Source: Cryobacterium breve
GTDB taxonomy: Bacteria; Actinomycetota; Actinomycetes; Actinomycetales; Microbacteriaceae
Assembly: GCF_027594785.1 (NCBI RefSeq)
Contig: NZ_CP075584.1
Coordinates: 744,001-808,000, forward strand
Direction of reading: 5' to 3'
DNA: 64,000 nucleotides
Part shown: positions 57,825 to 64,000 of the stretch, in pieces
Layout of the letters: each line of letters opens with the position of its first letter
Position numbering within the stretch: the stretch's first letter is position 1
Program-made: the position numbers and the translations under genes
Notes under the pieces: model-generated
The model's input: the letters and a program-made list of their open reading frames with translations, nothing else
What the model was told of the DNA's origin: nothing
The model's database searches: none

Positions 57825-58883
57825 TTACGGTGTCGGATCCAGGGAATCCGCGTGCCGGTCTGCGACGATCGTGACCGTGTCCAGGTCGGACCAGGCCACG
57901 CGCACGCGGGCGCCGCGTTCCTCGTCCCCCACCCGACGCGCATCGTTCTGTTCCTGCACGACGACGCGCATTCCCGCGTCGAGGTCGACGATGATCCGGG
58001 TGCTGCTGCCCAGATAGATCACTTCGGCGAGGATGCCCGGCGCCGAGCGGTCGCCGCTGATCGGGGACTCGAGCCTCGCGACCGTCATCTTCTCCGGCCG
58101 CACGGAGTGGATACCGCCGCGACCGAGCACACGCAGCGACAGTTCGTCGCTGAACACGTTGGACGTGCCCACGAAGGCGGCCACGAACGGCGAGATCGGG
58201 TGATCGTAGATCTCGGCCGGGGTGCCGAGCTGCTCGATCCGGCCCTCGTTGAAGACGGCGATCCGGTCGCTGAGCGTGAGCGCCTCCTCCTGGTCGTGGG
58301 TGACGAAGATGAAGGTGATGCCGAGTTCGCGCTGGAGTTCCTTGAGCTCGACCTGCATCTGCTCGCGCAGCTTGAGGTCGAGGGCTCCGAGGGGCTCGTC
58401 GAGGAGCAGCACCTTGGGTTGCACGACCGTGGCCCTGGCCAGGGCCACGCGCTGCCGTTGCCCGCCGGAGAGCTGTCCGGGCTTCCGGTCGCCGAAGCCA
58501 CCGAGTCGCACGGTGTCGAGGGCCGCCCTGGCCCGCTCGCGACGTTCGCGCCTGCCGACACCGCGCACCCGCAGGCCGTATGCCACGTTGTCGAGCACGG
58601 TCATATGTGGGAAGAGCGCGTAGTCCTGGAACACGGTGTTGACGTCGCGGTCGAAGGGAGCTCGGTCGGTCACGTCTTCTCCCTGGAGGGACACCGTTCC
58701 GCTCGTGGGTTGTTCGAAGCCCGCGATCAGCCGGAGGACGGTCGTCTTTCCGGAGCCGGACGGGCCGAGCATCGAGAAGAATTCGCCCTCGACGATGTCG
58801 AGATCGACCCCGTCGACGGCGTTCCCCGCACCGAAGGATTTCGTCAGCCCCCGCAAGCGGATGGCCGGTCGGTCTACGGACAC
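57825..58883 (-). CDS. potA: ABC transporter ATPase, PotA-like
   Basis: 352-residue ATPase. Walker A is LGPSGSGKTTVLRLIAG, signature LSGGQRQRVALARA, Walker B VLLLDEPLGALD and switch His in VTHDQEEALTLSD. The C-terminal TOBE-type domain begins near residue 240. GTG start with AAGGAGG 8 nt upstream. First gene of the potADBC-like operon. Confidence 0.92.
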   Translation of the reverse strand: MSVDRPAIRLRGLTKSFGAGNAVDGVDLDIVEGEFFSMLGPSGSGKTTVLRLIAGFEQPTSGTVSLQGEDVTDRAPFDRDVNTVFQDYALFPHMTVLDNVAYGLRVRGVGRRERRERARAALDTVRLGGFGDRKPGQLSGGQRQRVALARATVVQPKVLLLDEPLGALDLKLREQMQVELKELQRELGITFIFVTHDQEEALTLSDRIAVFNEGRIEQLGTPAEIYDHPISPFVAAFVGTSNVFSDELSLRVLGRGGIHSVRPEKMTVARLESPISGDRSAPGILAEVIYLGSSTRIIVDLDAGMRVVVQEQNDARRVGDEERGARVRVAWSDLDTVTIVADRHADSLDPTP

Positions 58884-59062
58884 AGAGCCTCCTTCGTCAC
58901 CCTCGGCTAAATCATATGGAAACGGATGTCTGAAATCCGGTTCCGCATGTTGCGGTCAGGTCACGATGACCGAACGCCTCCGAGAACGACACCCTATAGC
59001 GACGGCCCGCGTCCGGCGCGGCCCCCGTTCGCCCGGTCCGTCGTGCCGGTCAGTCGGACCGG

Positions 59063-60762
59063 TCACCCGCGGTTGGGTGGTCCGGTGAGGACCTGGTGGG
59101 CGCGGTGCCGGTTCGGTGGCCGCCAGAGCCGTTGCGGGTCGATCAGTCCGGGGGCCCGCACCTGCGGTGATCCTTTCACCATGCGGATCTCCCACCCCGA
59201 GGTGTCGATGGTGTGGTGATGGAACCAACAGAGTAGGACACCGTTGTCCACGGTCGTCAGGCCGTCCTTCGCCCACGGCTTCACGTGGTGCACCTCGGCC
59301 CAGTGAGCCGGTGCTGTACAGCCTGGGATGATGCAGCCGCCGTCGCGGGCGGTGATCGCCCGGCGTTGCGCCCGGTTGAAGTACCGTCGCTCCGGACCGA
59401 GCTTGAGGACCTGGTTGTTCGCCCCGAACAGGACCCCTTGGAAGCCGCCGTCACAGATCCGCTGATGCACGGTCTTGAGCGATACCGGGGCTTCCACGCC
59501 GTCGATCCACCCGACGCCGACCCCGGAGGCAAGGTCGGCGGCGTTCACGTGCACCATCACCGTCGGCGCCGACCCGCCCATGCTGGGCGTGTCCTCGTCC
59601 CGGGCGGCATGCTCGAACAACGCCCGGAGGATGTCCGCACGTTTCTCCCCGCCCGTGCGGGTATCCGCGCGTCGCTCCCGCAGGCTCCGCCTCGATCACG
59701 TCGAGTTCCGGGCCGGTGTCGGTTTCCTCGGTCTCGGCGCCGGGGATCAGCTGCCCGGAATTCATCAGGGCTTGCTCCTCTTCGGTGGGGAACGCGGGCC
59801 GGGCGTGGAAGCTGAGGAACGCGTCGAAGAGGGTGTTCATCATCCCGTAGAGCCTCCGGTGTGACCCCGCCCTTCACCGGGTACAGGCCGTTCTTCAACT
59901 GTCCGAAGCCGATGTTCGATTTCGCCTCAAAGAGGTCTTCCTGCGGGAGCGTCCCGTCGGGGTCGAGGATGGCCTGCCATTGGAGCACCATGCCGCGGAT
60001 CAGGTCCGCGGCCGCGGGCACTCCGGCGCCGGCGAGGATCTCGGTTTCCGGGGTGATCCACCCGGCCGCGGTGGCGACCAGGGCACGTTCGGCGACCTCG
60101 ACCTCGGCCGGGACCGCCCGGTGACTGACCGACCCGAGCCCGGTGGTGATCAGTTCGGCCGCTTCCACCCCGATGTCCCCCGTCGTCAGGGCGGCCCCGA
60201 CGACCGGGAACAACGGCGGCAACACCGCCAGGCCCGCCCGGCGGGGCAACACCGCATCCCCGAGCTTGATGCGCCGCTTGACCTCCCGGGCCGACACCCG
60301 CGTCACCCGGGTAAGTACATCCCACGGCCCCCGGCAGCCCATCTTCCAGGCCAGGCCTTCCCGGCCGAGCACCCGAGCCCGCCGGTCCACATCCGTGGCG
60401 GTGTTCACCCGGGCCGCGTCGACGGTCCGGCCGATGGCCTCCACCTCCTTGAGTGTCGTGACCGCTTCCGCATCGCTGAGCAGTCCCACTGGGATCGCCG
60501 CCAGTGCGTCTGCGAGAGCTGAACGCGCTTCGGTTAGCCGGGCGACAGCATCCGCATGAACCGATGGAACCGACCCGGCCAGCCCCTCAGCGCCCTCGAA
60601 GCCTTCGGCAACCGCGACCGGATGGGCTGACCCGGCTTGCGCGTTCGGGGATTCGGCGGACGCCTCACCGGATGCGGGGCCCACCGTGATGGGCTGATCC
60701 CCCGCGGCCCCGGAACCGGGTGTCTGCGGGGTGTGTGACTGGGGATCCGAAGCTCCTGCCAT
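59063..60762 (-). pseudogene. DUF222 / HNH endonuclease-like protein (13E12 family), copy 2, two frameshifts
   Basis: About 566 residues after correction. DUF222 region with WKMGCRGPWDVLTRVTRV and AAELITTGLGSVSH, and a C-terminal HNH domain ARDGGCIIPGCTAPAHW, HHVKPW, then TVDNGVLLCWFHHHTID. Breaks: AGCCT at 59851-59855 (VTPE should continue LYGMMNTLFDAF) and AGGCT at 59682-59686 (VIEAE should continue LRERRADTRTGG). It differs clearly from copy 1 in linker and HNH sequence, so it is not a recent duplicate. A TAGAAT box (60769-60774) ends 7 nt before the ATG. Role unknown. Confidence 0.84.
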
Positions 60763-60866
60763 ACCCCGATTCTACCCCGAATCGAACACGAATGCGAGAC
60801 TTACTCACTTAATTTTAGGCTGTCCAGCCCTATTTTCATACCTGAAAGCGAATGCGCCGAGCTCGT

Positions 60867-60965
60867 GGTGGCTGATTCAGGAGATCCACCCGGGCGAGCG
60901 ACACTGGCCCGCTGACCAGTGCGGCCGATCCCGCCCGACGCAAAGAATTTCCTGAGTTAGCCACC
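60867..60965. repeat. 99-bp inverted-repeat element upstream of DUF222-HNH gene 2
   Basis: The 16-bp arms 60867-60882 (GGTGGCTGATTCAGGA) and 60950-60965 (TCCTGAGTTAGCCACC) match at 14 of 16 positions with a 67-nt interior. The interior also holds a perfect CACTGG/CCAGTG stem. It has the same core and geometry as the element at 19750-19847. The remaining 337-nt gap to 61099 holds AT-rich sequence near 60800-60840 and nothing else I recognise. Confidence 0.8.
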
Positions 60966-61099
60966 GCGTGCACGCCAGAGGCGTCAGTCGGCAACACCGC
61001 GGACGAGCGGTGATACTCCGCGCGCTGTGGACGGCCGTGCAGCAACCTCGGGCGCGGCGCGGAGACCGACACCCCGCCCGCGGATCGCTCCCGAAGGCG

Positions 61100-62258
61100 C
61101 TACCCGAGCGAGGTGCCGAAGAGCAGGCCGAGCACGTAGGTGACGCCGGCGGCCGAGAAGCCGATCAGCAGCTGGCGAAGCGCACGCCGAAGGGGCGGCC
61201 CGCCGGAGAGCAGACCGACAATCGCGCCCGTCGCGAGGAGGGCGAGTCCGACGAGCACGGACGCGACCACGATCGCCGCGAGGCCTTCGAGACCTAAAAG
61301 GTACGGCAACACGGGGAGGATGGCACCGGAGGCGAAGAAGCAGAAGCTCGAGGACGCGGCGCCCCAGCCGGTTCCGATCGCCTCGTGCTCGTCGGTCGCG
61401 GGGTCGAGTGCCCCATGCGCCGTGTCGGCGCCCGGGACCGGGGCGGCAACCGAAACCGGTCCGGTAGCCATGGTCAGGGTGCGCAGCACCTCATGGGCCT
61501 GCGCCTCGGCCTCTTCCGCCGCCATGCCCTGCGCCCGGTAGACGAGCGTGAGCTCGTTGGCGGCGAGGTCGAGGTGCGAGAGCACCGTGCGCGCGGTCGC
61601 CTGGGGGGTGGATGCCTCGAGCAGGCTCCCGCTGCGACCGCACCGAGACGTACTCTCCCGCACCCATCGACAGGGCGCCGGCGAGCAGGCCGGCGATGCC
61701 CGTGAACAGGATGGTCGCCGCGGGGACACCGGTCGCACCGATACCGAGCACGAGGGCGAGGTTGGAGACGAGGCCGTCGTTGATGCCGAACACGGCTGCG
61801 CGGAACGACCCGGCGAGGCGCTGGCGTCCCCGGGCAGCGAGTCCGCGCACGACCTCCTCGTGGATGCGTTCGTCGGCAGCCATCGTCTTCGTCGCGTCGA
61901 CGTCGGAATCGTATGGCGAGCGCGCTTCCGCCCGCTGGGCGAGCGCGAGCACGAAGACCGAACCGAATCGTCTCGCGAGGAACCCGAGGAACCGGGTGCG
62001 CACCGCGCCACGTTTCGGCGGGCCGGCCTGGTCACCGAGCAGGTCCCGCCAGTGTGCCTCGTGGCGGGCTTCCGCCTCGGCTAGGGCGAGCAGGATCTCC
62101 TTCTCCTCACCGGTTCGCCGGGAGGCGAGGTCGCGGTACACCGCGGCCTCAGCGCGTTCGTCGGCGAGGTACTGGCGCCAGCGGCGGATGTCGGCGGGGG
62201 TCGCGGGGCTCTCCGCGCTCGAGGGCGCCGGACGTTCCTGGGCTGCGCTCATCGCCAT
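61100..62258 (-). pseudogene. Ferritin-like plus VIT1/CCC1 iron or manganese transporter (MbfA-like), frameshifted
   Basis: About 385 residues after correction. An N-terminal rubrerythrin/ferritin-like helical domain (ADERAEAAVYRDLASRR, then EAEARHEAHWRDLLGD) holds carboxylate and His ligands. The C-terminal VIT1 domain is seen as FRAAVFGINDGLVSNLALV, ALSMGAGEYVSVRSQRE and a transmembrane end LLIGFSAAGVTYVLGLLFG. Such fusions (MbfA) export iron or manganese. An extra base in AGGCT (61623-61627) separates SQRE from LLEASTPQATARTVL. The start overlaps the upstream stop by one base. Confidence 0.86.
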
Positions 62259-62566
62259 CACGCTTCCGGCGCCGGCTCAAGAGAGGCCTGGGCGACCCGG
62301 GCCGACAGGTGCGGGCCCGAGCCGTCGAGCCCGTAGAACGGCTCGTCGAACTGCACGGTCCAGATCGCCTCCCGACCCGAGACCGGGGCGTACAGTGCTG
62401 CGCCGTCGGAGTCCCCCGCACCGACGATGACGCCGATCGGGTCTTCGACCATTGACTCCGGGTAGCGACTCCGGTCGAGCCGCACCAGGACCTGCATGCC
62501 GACGCCGAAGACGGCGCGGCTCGCAGCCCCGTCGGGCGCGGGCTCGCGTCGCTTCCAGAGGGCCAT
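62258..62566 (-). CDS. Small hypothetical protein between gatB and the VIT1 gene
   Basis: 102-residue protein ([17 protein letters not shown], then VFGVGMQVLVRLDRSRYPES). No motif recognised; likely a small beta fold. It overlaps the gatB stop by one base (TAATG) and the VIT1-fusion start by one base (TGATG), so all three are translationally coupled. Confidence 0.72.
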   Translation of the reverse strand: MALWKRREPAPDGAASRAVFGVGMQVLVRLDRSRYPESMVEDPIGVIVGAGDSDGAALYAPVSGREAIWTVQFDEPFYGLDGSGPHLSARVAQASLEPAPEA

Positions 62567-64000
62567 TATTCCGCCGCTCCCGCCCTTTCGAGTACGAGTT
62601 CCCGTACCCGAGCGGCATCCGCCTGCCCGCGCATGGCCTTCATGACGGCGCCGATCACGGCACCGGCCGCCTGGACCTTGCCGTCGCGGATCTTCGCGAG
62701 GACGTCGGGCTGGGAGGCGAGCGCGAGGTCGATGGCCTCGATGAGCGGGCCGTCGTCGGAGACGACGGCGAGGCCGCGGATCTCCACCACCTCGAGTGGG
62801 GTGCCTTCGCCGGCGATGACGCCCTCGAGCACCTGGCGTGCCAGGCGGTCGGTCAGCGTACCCGCGGTGACGAGTTCGATGAGCGCGGCGAGCTGCGCCG
62901 GCTCGACGAGCGAGTCAGCGGAGACGCCCGCGACGTTCGCGAGGCGGGCGACCTCGCCGGTCCACCACTTGCGGGCCGACTGGGCGGATGCCCCGGCGGC
63001 GACGGTGGCCTCGACCGCGTCGAGCAGGTCGGAGTTGACCACGTCCTGGAACTCGAGGTTCGCGAAGCCCCAGTCGGCCTGCAGGCGCTTGCGGCGTGCG
63101 GCGGGCGGCTCCGGCAGGGTCGCGCGGAGTTCTTCGACCCAGGCGCGGGAAGGCGCGACGGGGACGAGGTCGGGCTCCGGGAAGTAGCGGTAGTCGTCGG
63201 CGTCGGACTTGGGCCGGCCTGCGGACGTGATTCCGGTGTCCTCGTGCCAGTGCCGCGTCTCCTGCGTGATGGTTCCGCCGGCGGCGAGGAGCGCGGCCTG
63301 GCGCTGGATCTCGTAGCGGACGGCACGTTCGACGCTGCGGAGCGAGTTGACGTTCTTGGTCTCCGTGCGGGTGCCGAGCTTTCCCGAGCCGCGCGGGCGC
63401 AGGGACACGTTCGCGTCGCAACGCACGTTGCCCTCTTCCATCCGGGCGTTGGATACCCCGAGTGCCTTGACGATCTCGCGGATCGCGGCCACATAGGTGC
63501 GGCCGATCTCGGGTGAGTCGGCTTCGCCGCCCTCGATCATCTGGGTGACGATCTCGACGAGGGGCACGCCGCCGCGGTTGTAGTCGACGAGCGAGTAGTC
63601 GGCGCCCTGGATGCGGCCGGTCGCGCCGCCGACGTGGGTGAGCTTTCCCGCGTCGTCTTCCATGTGCGCACGTTCGATGTCGACCGTGACCAGGCGTCCG
63701 CTTTCGAGCTCGATCGTCAACTGCCCGTTGAACGCGATCGGCTCGTCGTACTGCGAGGTCTGGAAGTTCTTCGCCGTGTCGGGGTAGAAATAGTTCTTGC
63801 GGGCGAAGCGGGAGTATTCGGCGATCTCGCAGCCGAGGGCGAGCCCCAGGCGGATGCTCGACTCGATCGCCTTCGCGTTCACCTGCGGGAGCCCGCCGGG
63901 GAGTCCGAGGCAGGTCGGGCAGGTGTTCGTGTTCGCACCCTGGCCGAATTCGTTGGCGCAGCCGCAGAACATCTTGGTCTTGGTGTTGAGTTCGACGTGC
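62566..64000 (-). CDS. gatB: Asp/Glu-tRNA amidotransferase subunit B (partial, 5' end beyond window)
   Basis: About 478 residues of GatB; the first 15-20 codons lie beyond base 64000. The subunit binds mischarged Glu-tRNA(Gln) or Asp-tRNA(Asn) and transfers ammonia from GatA. The visible start [18 protein letters not shown] and the motif [17 protein letters not shown], with Cys residues for a zinc site, then [20 protein letters not shown] and [19 protein letters not shown], are diagnostic. The tail includes the YqeY-like domain ending [13 protein letters not shown]. It heads an operon with the two genes downstream. Confidence 0.95.
   Translation of the reverse strand, partial: HVELNTKTKMFCGCANEFGQGANTNTCPTCLGLPGGLPQVNAKAIESSIRLGLALGCEIAEYSRFARKNYFYPDTAKNFQTSQYDEPIAFNGQLTIELESGRLVTVDIERAHMEDDAGKLTHVGGATGRIQGADYSLVDYNRGGVPLVEIVTQMIEGGEADSPEIGRTYVAAIREIVKALGVSNARMEEGNVRCDANVSLRPRGSGKLGTRTETKNVNSLRSVERAVRYEIQRQAALLAAGGTITQETRHWHEDTGITSAGRPKSDADDYRYFPEPDLVPVAPSRAWVEELRATLPEPPAARRKRLQADWGFANLEFQDVVNSDLLDAVEATVAAGASAQSARKWWTGEVARLANVAGVSADSLVEPAQLAALIELVTAGTLTDRLARQVLEGVIAGEGTPLEVVEIRGLAVVSDDGPLIEAIDLALASQPDVLAKIRDGKVQAAGAVIGAVMKAMRGQADAARVRELVLERAGAAE

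Overview
The window is high-G+C DNA from an actinobacterium, most likely Microbacteriaceae (Leifsonia/Cryobacterium-like). The reasons are codon use, leaderless promoters, mycothiol-type enzymes, the Glu-type RpiB active site, DUF222-HNH genes and small lipoproteins resembling those of that family. No rRNA, IS element, prophage or CRISPR array was seen. The genus is an inference.

Layout. 41-5498: tRNA-Gly, a duplicated-domain lipoprotein, a TauE permease, L-lactate dehydrogenase and a NarL-type two-component pair. 5603-10022: amidohydrolase, PaiB-like flavoprotein, Nei-like glycosylase, rpiB and a DsbA-like thiol enzyme. 10210-19634: MFS carrier, zinc-ribbon SDR, two acetyltransferases, pepN, MscS channel and truncated haemoglobin. 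19635-23843: the first DUF222-HNH gene with an upstream inverted-repeat element, then a flavoprotein and a repeat-rich gap. 23844-31297: a putrescine/GABA catabolic operon (gabT, gdh, gabD, puo) divergent from a PucR-type regulator. 31307-36501: pentapeptide protein, thioesterases, and an ECF sigma/anti-sigma pair with a Rieske protein that shares its promoter motif. 36509-46990: ettA, lipoprotein, ssb, aldo-keto reductase, EamA transporter, nadE, orn, two tRNAs and a degenerate D-Ala-D-Ala carboxypeptidase homologue. 47255-51000: a TPP-riboswitch-controlled ykoEDC thiamine-precursor transporter with a linked P-loop kinase. 51144-58883: nhaA, dinB and a polyamine-type ABC importer, which could feed the putrescine pathway encoded 30 kb away. 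59063-64000: the second DUF222-HNH gene with the same inverted-repeat element, a ferritin-like/VIT1 protein and gatB, which runs off the end.

The most striking signal is a set of broken reading frames. About fifteen genes, including normally conserved ones such as ettA and gdh, carry frameshifts. Sixteen of these shifts are a single extra base at exactly the centre of an AGCT, always in the wider context (C/G)AGCTC, while many other copies of that hexamer are intact. This is either a motif-specific sequencing artefact (possibly a modified base) or a set of repair scars at blunt cuts. Genes labelled pseudogene here are labelled for the frame as given; most may be intact in the organism.

A second theme is promoter layout: at least fourteen genes have a TANNNT-like -10 box ending exactly 7 nt before the start codon, which points to leaderless transcription.
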